Below are positions 17,378 through 28,385 of a stretch of DNA of 64,000 nucleotides, piece after piece; positions within the stretch are counted from its first letter, which is position 1, and every line of letters begins with the position of its first letter. The position numbers were made by a program, and so were the translations under genes. The stretch covers positions 124,001 to 188,000 of the forward strand of contig NZ_BLTE01000002.1 in NCBI RefSeq assembly GCF_013019105.1, read 5' to 3'. The notes under the pieces are model-generated. The model searched no databases. It saw nothing but the letters and a program-made list of their open reading frames with translations, and was not told the origin of the DNA. This DNA comes from Fundidesulfovibrio magnetotacticus. GTDB lineage: Bacteria > Desulfobacterota > Desulfovibrionia > Desulfovibrionales > Desulfovibrionaceae.

Positions 17378-19123
17378 CTAGCGGCCCAGCTCGCGGATGG
17401 CCGCTCCGTAGGCGGTCTGGAGTTCCTGGAGGTAGTCCGCGTCGATGGGGCCTTTCCAGGTGACCACCTCGCGGTAGCGCTTGGGGATTTTCACCTCGTC
17501 CGGGTCGAACCCGGTGGAGAATTTCACCTTCCAGCGCAGCTTCTGCACGTTGGCGGCGGCCTGGGGCACGTTGGCGGCGGCCTCGGGGAAGCCCAGCACG
17601 TCCAGGGCCTTGGCCAGGGACTCCTCGTTGTAGGCCGAGCGGGCGAAGAGGCAGGCCACCATGGAGGTCAGGGCGCAGCGCTGGCGTTCGTCCTCCACCA
17701 TGAAGGAAACGGCCTTGGCCACGTCCTTGCCCTGCTCCTTCTGGTCGTAGGAGTAGCCCGCGCTGTCCAGGTGGGAGTGGCGAAGCCCCATGGCCTGGGA
17801 GACGAAGAACACCTCGCCCGTGGCGTAGCCGGCCATCTCCTGGCCCAGCACGCAGGCGTAGTCCTCGGCGTTGTAGCGTTTGGCGGCGGCCAGGGTCCCC
17901 TGGGCCAGGAGCCGCCAGAACTCGTTGGGCGGCGCGCCCAGGTGGCCCAGGGCCTCGCGGTAGGCCGCCGCGTCGCCGAAGGAGAGCTTCACCAGGGTGT
18001 CCTCCTCGGTCACGGCCCCCCGCTCCAGGGCCTCGGTGGCCCAGGCCAGGGACACGCCGCCGGAGATGGCGTCCAGGCCCTGGCGTTCGATCTCGTCGAG
18101 CACGGCCAGCACGTCGGAGGCGTTGGTCATGCCCAGCATGGAGCCGGTGGCGAACACGGGCTCGTGGTCGTAGGCCACCTGGCGGTAAAGCACGTCGTTG
18201 TGCTTGGCGAACTGTTCGCGCAGCAGGCCCACGTGCACGCAGCCCACGGGGCAGCCGGTGCAGGCGGTCTTGCGCAGCAGGAGCTCCCTGGCGAAGGTTT
18301 CGCCGGAGATGGCCGCGATGTGCTCGTCGTCGTGGGTGGTCTGCATGTTGCGCCAGGGCAGGGCGCGCAGCTTGTTCATCACGGCCATGTTCTGGGCGGT
18401 GCCCAGGTCATGGTATTTGGTCATCATCTCCGTGGTGGTGAGCTGCATGTGGATGTCTTTGTAGAGGGCCGCGAAGGCCTTGCCTTCCGGCGCGGGCATG
18501 GCCGACGCGCCCTCCACCAGGATGGCCTTGAGGTTCTTGGAGCCCATGACGGCCCCGGCCCCCAGGCGTCCGAAGTGGCGGTAGGAGTCCACGTTGATGC
18601 AGGCGATGGCCGAGAGGTTCTCCCCCGCCGGGCCGATGCGCAGGATGGAGCGGTGCCCCGCCGCGCTCCGGCGCATCTTGCGCAGCATCTTGCCGGTGGT
18701 GAACACGTCCAGGCCCTTGAGGTAGTGGGTGTCCTGCAGCTCGAAGTGGCGGATGCCCGCGGAGAGGGCCGAGAGCGTGGGCGCGCGCCCCCTTATCACC
18801 AGGGCGTCGATGTGCGCGAAGCGCAGCGACAGGGCCAGGCGCCCCCCGGCGTGGGACTCCGCGAAGCGCTCGTTGTAGGGCGACTTGAAGCCGCAGACGG
18901 TCTTGCTCATCATGGGGAAGCACCCGGTGAGGGGGCCTATGGCGAAGATGAGCGGCTGGGCCGGGTCCAGGGCCGGGAGCTCCGGGCGGCCGAACTCGGC
19001 GTAGAGCGCGGCGGCCAGGCCCGAGCCGCCCAGCACTTCGCGCTTGTCGCCGAAGCGGCGGTATTCGCCCTTGCCGGTGGCCAGGTCGGCCAGGAGCACG
19101 CGGAAGGTGTAATCAGCCGGCAT
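17378..19123 (-). CDS. Aldehyde:ferredoxin oxidoreductase (tungsten enzyme family)
   Basis: 581 aa, slightly shorter than the usual 600-620. The N-terminal domain has LGGSGLAAALYAEF and GPLTGCFPMMSKTVCGFKSP, and later FGRLGAGAVMGSKNLKAI. These are typical tungstopterin-binding segments of the AOR family. CTGCPVGC (about residues 290-300), with a further C-terminal cysteine (QRCALTSMVAC), would bind the single [4Fe-4S] cluster. The family oxidises aldehydes to acids with ferredoxin as acceptor, in the cytoplasm. The upstream gene overlaps by 11 bases and encodes a four-cluster ferredoxin that is the likely electron partner. The aldehyde substrate cannot be read from sequence. Confidence 0.92.
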   Translation of the reverse strand: MPADYTFRVLLADLATGKGEYRRFGDKREVLGGSGLAAALYAEFGRPELPALDPAQPLIFAIGPLTGCFPMMSKTVCGFKSPYNERFAESHAGGRLALSLRFAHIDALVIRGRAPTLSALSAGIRHFELQDTHYLKGLDVFTTGKMLRKMRRSAAGHRSILRIGPAGENLSAIACINVDSYRHFGRLGAGAVMGSKNLKAILVEGASAMPAPEGKAFAALYKDIHMQLTTTEMMTKYHDLGTAQNMAVMNKLRALPWRNMQTTHDDEHIAAISGETFARELLLRKTACTGCPVGCVHVGLLREQFAKHNDVLYRQVAYDHEPVFATGSMLGMTNASDVLAVLDEIERQGLDAISGGVSLAWATEALERGAVTEEDTLVKLSFGDAAAYREALGHLGAPPNEFWRLLAQGTLAAAKRYNAEDYACVLGQEMAGYATGEVFFVSQAMGLRHSHLDSAGYSYDQKEQGKDVAKAVSFMVEDERQRCALTSMVACLFARSAYNEESLAKALDVLGFPEAAANVPQAAANVQKLRWKVKFSTGFDPDEVKIPKRYREVVTWKGPIDADYLQELQTAYGAAIRELGR

Positions 19124-19598
19124 GGGGGGCCTCCTGGGGGGCGGCGGGCGCGGTTTCCGGCGCGGCTTCCGACGGGGCCGGGGCGGGGTCCTCGTGGGGG
19201 GAGTCGATGAGCTCCAGGCAGCCCAGGGGGCAGAAGGGCACGCAGCGCCCGCAGTGGATGCACACGTAGGGAAGCCTGGTCTCGGGCTCGATGAAGATGG
19301 CGTCCACGGGACAGGCCTCGGCGCAGGCCCCGCAGGCGATGCACAGGGACTTGTCCACCTTCACGCCGCCGGACCTGCGCTGGGTGTAGGCGCCCGTGGG
19401 GCAGGCCCTGGCGCAGGGGGCGGGGTCGCAGGCCAGGCAGGCCCTGGCCTCGAAGCCGGTGGAGATGCCCCCGGACGAGACGATGCGGATGCCCGCCGTG
19501 GACCAGGAGATCTTCTGGTGCACCAGGCGCGCGCAGGCCAGCGAGCAGGACTGGCAGCCGATGCAGCGTTCGATGCGCGTGGCTCGCAAGATTTTCAT
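19113..19598 (-). CDS. Four-cluster 4Fe-4S ferredoxin partner of AOR (HycB-like)
   Basis: 161 aa. Four cysteine groups are visible: CIGCQSCSLAC at the start, CLACDPAPCARACP in the middle, then CIACGACAEACP and CIHCGRCVPFCP. This matches the HycB/AOR-associated polyferredoxin type (electron-transfer subunit with four [4Fe-4S] clusters). The C-terminal 25 residues are a Glu/Ala/Pro-rich tail. Its 3' end overlaps the AOR start, indicating coupling and complex formation. It likely passes electrons from AOR to soluble ferredoxin or another oxidoreductase. Confidence 0.88.
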   Translation of the reverse strand: MKILRATRIERCIGCQSCSLACARLVHQKISWSTAGIRIVSSGGISTGFEARACLACDPAPCARACPTGAYTQRRSGGVKVDKSLCIACGACAEACPVDAIFIEPETRLPYVCIHCGRCVPFCPLGCLELIDSPHEDPAPAPSEAAPETAPAAPQEAPHAG

Positions 19599-19626
19599 GG
19601 GTCGCTCCGATTGGTTTTCTTAGGAT

Positions 19627-19655
19627 GTCCTAGGCCAGGGGCGGGGGAACGTCAA
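19627..19655 (-). promoter_or_regulatory. Promoter for the ferredoxin/AOR operon
   Basis: On the - strand a TTGACG -35 box (19655-19650), a 17-bp spacer and a TAGGAC -10 box (19632-19627) lie about 30 bases before the ferredoxin ATG. It is back to back with a similar promoter on the + strand. Confidence 0.4.
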
Positions 19656-19677
19656 TGCGCGGCAGGCCGGGCTCACG

Positions 19678-19707
19678 TTGACGCCCCCGGGGAAAAGCCG
19701 CTAGGGT
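19678..19707 (+). promoter_or_regulatory. Promoter for the small lipoprotein gene
   Basis: TTGACG (19678-19683), an 18-bp spacer and TAGGGT (19702-19707) precede the lipoprotein ATG at 19744. Its -35 box is an inverted copy of the divergent ferredoxin -35 box, 22 bp apart. Confidence 0.4.
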
Positions 19708-19743
19708 GGCGCAGACCTGCATGGCCCCCCGGAGGTACCGTCC

Positions 19744-19986
19744 ATGAACCTTGCCCGCGCCCTCGTCCTCGGCTTCTGCCTCGCCTCGCTCGCCGCCTGC
19801 GCGAGCCCCCCCTACGCAGCCAAGGGCGTGGACCGCGCCACGGCCATGGCCGACTACCAGGACTGCTACTCCAAGGGCTGCCTGGCCCACTTCACCCCGG
19901 AGCTCAAGGCCAGCATCAACAAGACCGCGCGCGCCTGCATGAAGGAGCGCGGCTACCAGGAGACCTGCTCGTTCCCCTGGTGGTAG
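19744..19986 (+). CDS. Small lipoprotein, unknown function
   Basis: 80 aa with a clear lipoprotein signal peptide (MNLARALVLGFCLASLAAC, lipobox Cys19) and a GGAGG site before the ATG. The mature part (about 61 residues) is hydrophilic with four cysteines (CYSKGC, ACMKERGYQETC) that could form two disulfides in the periplasm. I do not recognise the family. It stands alone between the AOR operon and hflX, with its own candidate promoter. Confidence 0.75.
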   Translation: MNLARALVLGFCLASLAACASPPYAAKGVDRATAMADYQDCYSKGCLAHFTPELKASINKTARACMKERGYQETCSFPWW

Positions 19987-20081
19987 GCGCGCCCCGGGCC
20001 GCCCCTTCCCCTCCCGGCCCGGCTATGCCATAAGGGCCGCGCGCCCCGCCCCCGGAGGGTCGGCGCGCCGAGAGGTCCGTC

Positions 20082-21731
<1,650 letters not shown>

Positions 21732-21832
21732 CAGCCTTCCGAAAACACCTCGCCGGCCCCGGGAAGCAACTCCTCAACGGATTGCAAGCCCGCGCGGCCC
21801 CTGCCGATGCCCGGCGCGGCCCGCCAGGCCGT

Positions 21833-24800
21833 TCAGCCCTCCAGCACCGAGGCGACCGCCCGGTCGCGCCCCTGCCGCTTGGCCTCGTAGAGGTTGGCGT
21901 CCGCCGCCCTGAGCAGGCGCTCCGGGTCCATGCCCGGCGCGGGCACGCACGTGGCCGCGCCCACGCTCACGGTCACCACCCCGGCGGTGGGGCTTTTGCC
22001 GTGGGCTATGGCCAGCTCCGCCACGGCGGCGCGCAGTTTCCCGGCCACCATCCCGGCCTGGGAGGCCCCGAGGCCCGGGAACACCAGGGCGAACTCCTCG
22101 CCGCCGTAGCGCGCGGCCAGGTCGCCCGCTTGGCGGACCCGCCCGGCCAGGGCCCGGGCAACGCGTCGCAGGCAGTCGTCGCCCTGGAGGTGGCCCCTGA
22201 GGTCGTTGAAGGCCTTGAAGTGGTCCACGTCCGCCAGGGCCAGGGTCAGGGGCGAGGCGGCGCGCAGGGCGCGTTCCCATTCGGCGCGGAACACCGCGTC
22301 GAACTTGCGGCGGTTGGCGATGCCGGTGAGCCCGTCGCACTCGCTCAGGCGCTGGAGCTTGTCGTTGGCGTCGGAGAGTTCCAGGGTGCGTTCGCGCACC
22401 TGTCGTTCCAGGTCGTGGCTGTAGGCCTCGCGCAGGCGTTCGGCCTGCTTCAGGGCCGTCACGTCGTGCAGGATGCCCTGGTAGCCCACGACCTGCCCGT
22501 TGGCGTCGCGGCGCAGGCCAGCGGCCAGGATAGCCTCGATGCGCCCGCCGTCCTTGCGGCGAAGGACCAGCTCGAAGCCGCGCACGAAGCCGTCCTGCTC
22601 GATGGCTTTCTTCATGCTCTCGCGCTGGAAGCCGTCCACGTAGAGATCGCGGAAATTGAGGGCCAGCAGCTCCTGGCGCGTGTAGCCCAGCACCGCCAGG
22701 CAGGCGGGGTTGGCGTCCACCACGCGGCCTTCGGGCGTGGTGAGGATGACGAGATCGCTCGCGTCCTCGAACACGCTGCGGTAGCGCTGCTCGCTGGCCG
22801 CCAGGCTGGCGTAGAGTTTGGCGTTCTCGATGGAGACGGCCGCCTGGCCCGCCAGCATCCGCACGGTCTGGGCGCGCTCCACGGGGAAAACCCCGGGGTT
22901 GAGGTTGTTCTCCAGGTAGAGCACGCCGCTCAGGCGGTTGCGGGCCAGAAGCGGCACGCAGAGCACCGAGCGCACGCCCCGGCGGCGCACGTGGGGGTCC
23001 TGGCGGAAGGTGGGATGGGCCAGGGCGTCGTGCAGGGCCACCTCCTGGAGGCTGCGGATGACGAAGCGCACGATGGCCTCGGAGACCAGGGTCGATCCCT
23101 CCAGGGGGGCGGCGTCCAGGGAGGATGGTTCCCGGGCCACCGTGGCCGTAGCGGCCACGGACCAGTCGTCCTCGCCGGGCAGCAGGAGAAAGCCGTGCTC
23201 GGCCCCGGCGTTCTCGATGACGCTGTCCATGATCACCCGCAGCAGGGAGTCCAGATGGATTTCCCGGGAAATGGCCTGGGTGGCCTTGAGGATGCTGCCC
23301 ACGTCGATCACGCTCGAGGCCCCGGCGAGGTAGAGGTACGGCTCGCTGGCGTGGCGCGGCGAGTGGGTGGCCGAGGCCGCGCGCTCTTCCCCGGCCTGGA
23401 GCGCGTCCAGCTCCTGGCGCAGGTTGTGGACCTTGGCGTGCGCGCCCCAGCGGTAGTAGTTGAAGCTCGCGTCCTCCAGGCAGGCCTTGGCGGTCTCGCG
23501 GTCGCCCCCGAGCAGGTGGAGGGCGGCGGCGCGCTCCCGGGCCAGGGCCACGCCCTGGGGGTGGGCGTGGGCGCGGGCGGCGTCGGCCGATTCCTCGCAG
23601 AGCGCCAGGGCGTCCTGGAGGCGGCCTTCCTGGCGGGCCAGTTCGGCCGCGAGCAGGCGCTCCTGCCAGGCGAAGTTGACGGGGCAGTTGCGCGCCCACA
23701 CGGCGAACTCGGCCAGGGCCTCTTCCAGCCGCCGGGCCAGAAGCCCGCGCGAAAGGCCCGCGCCCTGGCCGTCCTCGTCCGCCAGCAGCCGGGCGGCGGC
23801 CATGGCCCGGCAGAAGCTGAAGACGGTGGTCTCGTAGAGGATGGGGATGTAGCGCATCCATCCGGCGTGGGCCTCGGCCAGCCTCCAGGCCTCGCGGGGC
23901 TCCCCGAAGAGCAGCAGCAGCTGGAGCTTGGAGGTGAGGTAATAGGCCAGCCCGTGCCCGAAGAGGGATTCGGGGCGCTGCCACTGCTCCAGCTGGGCCT
24001 CTTCGTCGATCCCTTCGTCGCCCAGGGAGAGGGGGTCGGGGCGCTCGCCCTTGAGGTTGCGCAGGAAGAGGCCGCAGAAGCGCTCGCTCATGAGGAAGGG
24101 CGAGCCGCGCTTGGCGTAGAAATCCACGCTGATCTCGTTCTCTTCCAGGGCCTTGTCCACGGTGTCGGCGGCCAGCACGGTCTTGGGGATCATGGTGCGG
24201 GCGTAACCCGCGAAGACGAGGTTCCCGTTGTCGATGCCGTACTGGTAGGCCCGCTTGTACATCTCGATCTGCTCGGCCAGGGGCTGGAACCAGTGCATGG
24301 CGCACACGGCGTGCAGGAAGGTGATCTGGGCCTGGATGCGCGGATTGGGGAAGCGCTCCACCAGGCTCAGGGCCAGAAGGCCCAGCTCGTAGGCGCTGCG
24401 GTAGTCCTGGTGCTCCTGGACGATGACCACCGTGGCCCAGGCGAAGCCGATGGCCGAGAGGGCGTTGTGGCCGTGGCGCATGGAGCGCGTGACCACCTCC
24501 ATGACCAGATGGGGAAAGAGCGTGGGCACGGCGATGTAGGCCCCGTCGGTGAGGATGGCCAGGAGCCGGATGACGCTGTCCTGCTCCCGGTCTTCCACGC
24601 CGGGGATCTCGATGAGCTCCGCGATGGGGCGTCCCGCCAGGAGTCGGGCGTAGTCGCGCATCTGGCGCGCGAAGCGCTCCTGGAGGGCGGCCGCGTCGTC
24701 CGCCGCGGGGATGCCCTCTCCGAAAAGGGCCAGGGCGTCGCGGGCGATGTCCATCATTTCGTTGTATTTGCCCAACTGGTTGTACTGGATGATCTTCTGG

Positions 24801-27244
24801 AGAAAGACCTCCACCTTGTCGAAGCGGTCCCCGGTGTTGTCCAGGGCCTCGTCGAGCAGGGCCTCGGCGCTGGCGAAGTCTCCCAGCAGGAAGAGCACGT
24901 CGGCCTGCTCGCGCGTGACCTCCAGCTTGGCGCGGGGACTGGCCTGCCAGGCGTCGGCGGGCAGCAGCGAGGCGGCCACGCGAAAGTGGCGCAGGGCGGG
25001 CTCGTAGGCGGTGGAGGCCTTGGCCTTGCGCCCGGCGTGGAGGTTGAGCTCCATGAGCGAGAGGCGCTCTGCCGGGTCTTCCACCAGATCCAGGGCCGCG
25101 TTGAAGTGCGCAGTCACGTCGAAGATGGCCTCTTCGAGCCTCGTCTGGCCCACGTGGCGCAGCAGCAGTCGGCCGATGCGCAGGTGCAGGGGGGCGATGT
25201 CCTCCCCAGCGATGAGCGAATAGGCCGCCTGCTGCACGCGGTCGTGCAGGAAGCGGAAGGTGTTCCCGGAGGGGATCACAAGTCCGGCCTGGAGGGCCTC
25301 CCAGAGGGCCTCGCTGGTTTCGGCGGGAGATTTTTCGCGCACGGCCGCCAGCATGGAGAGCTCGAAGCGGTTGCCGATGCAGGCGGCCAGCTGGAGGGCC
25401 TGGCGGGCCTGGCCGCCCATGCGGGCGATGCGCCCGGCCATGAGGTCCACCACGTTGTCGGTGAGGCCCATGGCGCGGATGCCCTCCATGTCCCAGAGCC
25501 AGCGGCCGCCCTCCTCGTCCAGGAGAAAGTGGCCCCGGCCGTGCAGCTCCTTGAGCATCTGGGAGACGAAGAAGGGGTTGCCGCCGGTCTTGTCCTGGAT
25601 CAGGCGGGTGAGTTCCTCCACCTCGTGGGGGGCGCGGTGCAGGGTGTCCGCCGCGAGCAGGCACAGGTCCTCGAAGCCCAGGGGCGCGAGGGTGAGGCTC
25701 TCCACCGGGAAACCGGACTCCTGGATGGCCCGCACGCACCCGGTGAGGGGGTGGCCGGGGAAGACCTCGTTGTCCCGGTAGGCCCCCAGAAGGAGCAGGC
25801 AGAGGGGCTCGCTGCTTTCGGCCAGGGCGCGCAGGAGGTTGAGCGAGGGGGCGTCGGCCCACTGGAGGTCGTCGAGGAAGATCACCAGGGGATGCTCGCG
25901 GCGCGCGAACACGCCCAGGAAGCGCTGCAGGCACATCACGAAGCGGTTCTGGGCCTCGGAGGGCCCCAGGTCGGGCACGGGTGGCTGGGGGCCCATCACG
26001 TGCTCGAGTTCCGGAATCACCTCCAGGATCACCTGGGCGTTGCCGCCCAGGGCTTCGAGCAGGGCCTTGCGCCAGCGGGCCACCAGGGCCTCGGGCTCGG
26101 TGAGGACCTGCTGGGTGAGCTGGCGGAAGGCCTGGATGAAGGCGGAGAAGGGGATGTCGCGCTGGAACTGGTCGTGCTTGCCGGTGATGAAGCGCCCGCG
26201 CTGGCGGGTGAGCCCCTTGTGCACCTCGCCCACCAGGGCGGTCTTGCCGATTCCCGAATAGCCCCCCACCAGCAAAAGCTCCGCCGCGCCCCCGGCCACG
26301 CGCTCGAAGCTGGCGAGGAGGCGGGCCACCTCGTTCGACCGGCCGTAGATCTTCTGGGTCACCTGGAAGCGGCGCGAAACGTCGCGGCTGCCCAGCTTCA
26401 CGTCCAGGAGGCTTTCCCCCGCCGCCCATGCCGCGCGCAGGGATTCCAGGTCGCGGCGCAGTCCGGCGGCGCTCTGGTAGCGGTCCTCGGCCATTTTCTC
26501 CAGGAGGCGCCTTGTGATCTCCGAGAGGGGCTCCGGCACCCGGGGGGCGATCTCCCGGGGCGACGCGGGGCGGCGCGCGATGTGGGCGTGCACCAGCTCC
26601 AGGGGGTCGCGCGAGGTGAAGGGCAGCTCGCCCGTGAGCATCCTGTGGAAGCACACGCCCAGGGAGTAGAGGTCGGAGCGGCTGTCCACGCCCCGGTTCA
26701 TCCGCCCGGTCTGCTCGGGGGAGACGTAGTGCAGGTTGCCCTCGATCTGGTCGGGGTTGCCCGGTTCGTGCACCTCGCCGTCGATGAGCGAGGACATGCC
26801 GAAGTCCGTGAGCTTCACCTCGCCGGTCTCGGGGTTGATGAGGAAGTTGCCCAGGTGCACGTCCTTGTGGACGATGCGCTCCTCGTGGAGCTGGGCCAGG
26901 GCCTCGGCCATCTGCACGGCGGCGTCCAGGAACTCGCCGGGCGCCATGGCCCGGCCTTCCACGTGGCGGGCCATGTCCAGCGCGCCGTAGTCCTCCTCCA
27001 CGATGGCGAAGCTCGCGCGGTGCTGGACGAGGTCGTGCACCTTGATCACCCGGGAGCGGTTCAGGGAGGCGAGCAGGTCGTACTCGTGCTGGAAGCGCAG
27101 GTTCTCGCGGATGGAGATGTCGGGGCTTGCGGGGATCTTGAGCACCACAGGCAGCGCGTCGGACACGCGGCGGGCGCGGTACACCTGGCTGTTGGGCCCC
27201 TGGTAGAGCAGTTCGCCCGTCTGGAACCCGGCGATGGAGATCAT
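21833..27244 (-). CDS. Giant sensor: Ser/Thr kinase + AAA ATPase + TPR-like + GAF + PAS + GGDEF
   Basis: 1803 aa from the ATG at 27244, placed next to the kinase domain. Parts in order: a protein kinase (about 5-265) with HKDVHLGNFL and DFG; an AAA_16-type ATPase with Walker A GGYSGIGKTALV (about 325); a long helical, TPR-like region (about 600-1270); a GAF domain (about 1305-1465); a PAS domain (about 1470-1600) with a coiled linker; and a C-terminal GGDEF domain with RYGGEEF (about 1720). The first parts follow the PknK/signal-transduction ATPase plan. The usual C-terminal output, a histidine kinase, is replaced by a diguanylate cyclase. The inhibitory site upstream of GGEEF reads QAGD where RxxD is expected, so product inhibition may be lost. 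Cytoplasmic; it has no membrane helices. It is convergent with hflX. Confidence 0.93.
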   Translation of the reverse strand: MISIAGFQTGELLYQGPNSQVYRARRVSDALPVVLKIPASPDISIRENLRFQHEYDLLASLNRSRVIKVHDLVQHRASFAIVEEDYGALDMARHVEGRAMAPGEFLDAAVQMAEALAQLHEERIVHKDVHLGNFLINPETGEVKLTDFGMSSLIDGEVHEPGNPDQIEGNLHYVSPEQTGRMNRGVDSRSDLYSLGVCFHRMLTGELPFTSRDPLELVHAHIARRPASPREIAPRVPEPLSEITRRLLEKMAEDRYQSAAGLRRDLESLRAAWAAGESLLDVKLGSRDVSRRFQVTQKIYGRSNEVARLLASFERVAGGAAELLLVGGYSGIGKTALVGEVHKGLTRQRGRFITGKHDQFQRDIPFSAFIQAFRQLTQQVLTEPEALVARWRKALLEALGGNAQVILEVIPELEHVMGPQPPVPDLGPSEAQNRFVMCLQRFLGVFARREHPLVIFLDDLQWADAPSLNLLRALAESSEPLCLLLLGAYRDNEVFPGHPLTGCVRAIQESGFPVESLTLAPLGFEDLCLLAADTLHRAPHEVEELTRLIQDKTGGNPFFVSQMLKELHGRGHFLLDEEGGRWLWDMEGIRAMGLTDNVVDLMAGRIARMGGQARQALQLAACIGNRFELSMLAAVREKSPAETSEALWEALQAGLVIPSGNTFRFLHDRVQQAAYSLIAGEDIAPLHLRIGRLLLRHVGQTRLEEAIFDVTAHFNAALDLVEDPAERLSLMELNLHAGRKAKASTAYEPALRHFRVAASLLPADAWQASPRAKLEVTREQADVLFLLGDFASAEALLDEALDNTGDRFDKVEVFLQKIIQYNQLGKYNEMMDIARDALALFGEGIPAADDAAALQERFARQMRDYARLLAGRPIAELIEIPGVEDREQDSVIRLLAILTDGAYIAVPTLFPHLVMEVVTRSMRHGHNALSAIGFAWATVVIVQEHQDYRSAYELGLLALSLVERFPNPRIQAQITFLHAVCAMHWFQPLAEQIEMYKRAYQYGIDNGNLVFAGYARTMIPKTVLAADTVDKALEENEISVDFYAKRGSPFLMSERFCGLFLRNLKGERPDPLSLGDEGIDEEAQLEQWQRPESLFGHGLAYYLTSKLQLLLLFGEPREAWRLAEAHAGWMRYIPILYETTVFSFCRAMAAARLLADEDGQGAGLSRGLLARRLEEALAEFAVWARNCPVNFAWQERLLAAELARQEGRLQDALALCEESADAARAHAHPQGVALARERAAALHLLGGDRETAKACLEDASFNYYRWGAHAKVHNLRQELDALQAGEERAASATHSPRHASEPYLYLAGASSVIDVGSILKATQAISREIHLDSLLRVIMDSVIENAGAEHGFLLLPGEDDWSVAATATVAREPSSLDAAPLEGSTLVSEAIVRFVIRSLQEVALHDALAHPTFRQDPHVRRRGVRSVLCVPLLARNRLSGVLYLENNLNPGVFPVERAQTVRMLAGQAAVSIENAKLYASLAASEQRYRSVFEDASDLVILTTPEGRVVDANPACLAVLGYTRQELLALNFRDLYVDGFQRESMKKAIEQDGFVRGFELVLRRKDGGRIEAILAAGLRRDANGQVVGYQGILHDVTALKQAERLREAYSHDLERQVRERTLELSDANDKLQRLSECDGLTGIANRRKFDAVFRAEWERALRAASPLTLALADVDHFKAFNDLRGHLQGDDCLRRVARALAGRVRQAGDLAARYGGEEFALVFPGLGASQAGMVAGKLRAAVAELAIAHGKSPTAGVVTVSVGAATCVPAPGMDPERLLRAADANLYEAKRQGRDRAVASVLEG

Positions 27245-27605
27245 GCGGCACGTCGCTTTGCTGGTCTTCCGGTGTGCTCCGGGGAGTGGCCCCCGGGACG
27301 GCGCGGAGATGGTCCGTAAGGCCCTTGGCGGCCCCGCGAGGGATGCGTCGCCAAGCCGCCCGGGGGACGGAAAACACATCTCCCCCCAGCGAGGTCGATA
27401 AGCCCAAACCGGATTTCCTTCAAGCCTCGCGGCGCTCCGGCAACGAATCGACACGCGCCGTTCGCCGCGACGCACCCTTGCGCGGAAGGGGCCTGAACAT
27501 CTATCGTGCGTTCACGCTACGCGTCCCGGATGCGCCGTTCCTGCCGCGCGGGCGGTCCGGGGGAGCAAGAGCGCAACTCCAACGCGCCGAGGAGGCCATC
27601 ACGCC

Positions 27606-28181
27606 ATGCCCAGTCTGAAAGGAACGAAGACCGAGACGAACCTGCTCAAGTCCTTCGCCGGCGAAAGCCAGGCGCGCAACCGCTACACCTATTTCTCCGC
27701 CGCGGCCCGCAAGGAGGGCTTCGTGCAGATCGCCGACATCTTCGAGGAGACCGCCAACCAGGAAAAGGAGCACGCCAAGCGCTTCTTCAAGTTCCTGGAA
27801 GGCGGCGACCTGGAGATCACCGCCACCTTCCCCGCCGGGACCATCGGCAACACGTCCGCCAACCTGCTGGCCTCGGCCATGGGCGAGCACGAGGAGCACA
27901 GCGACATGTACCCGGGCTTCGCGGCCCAGGCCCGCTCCGAAGGCTTCCAGGAGATCGCGGCCGTGTGGGACGCCGTGTCCGTGGCCGAGAAGCAGCACGA
28001 GAAGCGCTTCCGCGACCTGCTGGCCAACCTGGAGGCAGGGCGCGTGTTCAAGCGCGACCAGCCCGTCACTTGGCGCTGCCGCAACTGCGGCTACCTGCAC
28101 ACGGCCGAAGAGGCCCCGGGCTGCTGCCCCGCCTGCGTGCACCCCCAGGCCTTCTTCGAGCTGCTGGGCGAGAACTGGTAG
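27606..28181 (+). CDS. rbr: Rubrerythrin
   Basis: 191 aa, standard rubrerythrin length. An N-terminal ferritin-like diiron domain shows the repeated E...ExxH pattern (FAGESQARNRYTYF, ETANQEKEHAKRFF, GEHEEHSDMY, VAEKQHEKRF). The C-terminal rubredoxin-like domain shows CRNCGY and CCPACVHP (one Fe(Cys)4). Rubrerythrins reduce hydrogen peroxide in the cytoplasm of anaerobes, using electrons from rubredoxin. It is monocistronic, with a hairpin 28 bases after the stop. Confidence 0.96.
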   Translation: MPSLKGTKTETNLLKSFAGESQARNRYTYFSAAARKEGFVQIADIFEETANQEKEHAKRFFKFLEGGDLEITATFPAGTIGNTSANLLASAMGEHEEHSDMYPGFAAQARSEGFQEIAAVWDAVSVAEKQHEKRFRDLLANLEAGRVFKRDQPVTWRCRNCGYLHTAEEAPGCCPACVHPQAFFELLGENW

Positions 28182-28208
28182 CCCCGTCCCGCGCACGAAA
28201 CCTTCCGT

Positions 28209-28235
28209 CGGGCCGGTCCCCAGGGGATCGGCCCG
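28209..28235 (+). terminator. Terminator-like hairpin after rubrerythrin
   Basis: A 13-bp stem (28209-28221 with 28223-28235, essentially one G-T pair) sits just after the rubrerythrin stop. No strong T tract follows. Confidence 0.5.
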
Positions 28236-28312
28236 GCGCGTTCGTTGCGGGGCGGGCGCCCCGGCAATTCCAAAAAACGTCAAACCAATCCCGACCGACC
28301 CGGCCGGATTCA

Positions 28313-28341
28313 TTGCAAATGCCGGGGGTTCCTGCTAACAG
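28313..28341 (+). promoter_or_regulatory. Possible promoter of the GGDEF-EAL gene
   Basis: TTGCAA (28313-28318), a 17-bp spacer and TAACAG (28336-28341), 45 bases before the ATG. Matches are partial. Confidence 0.3.
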
Positions 28342-28385
28342 GGACATCATTGAAAACTCCATGCTGCAGGAAGCAGAAGGTGTCC

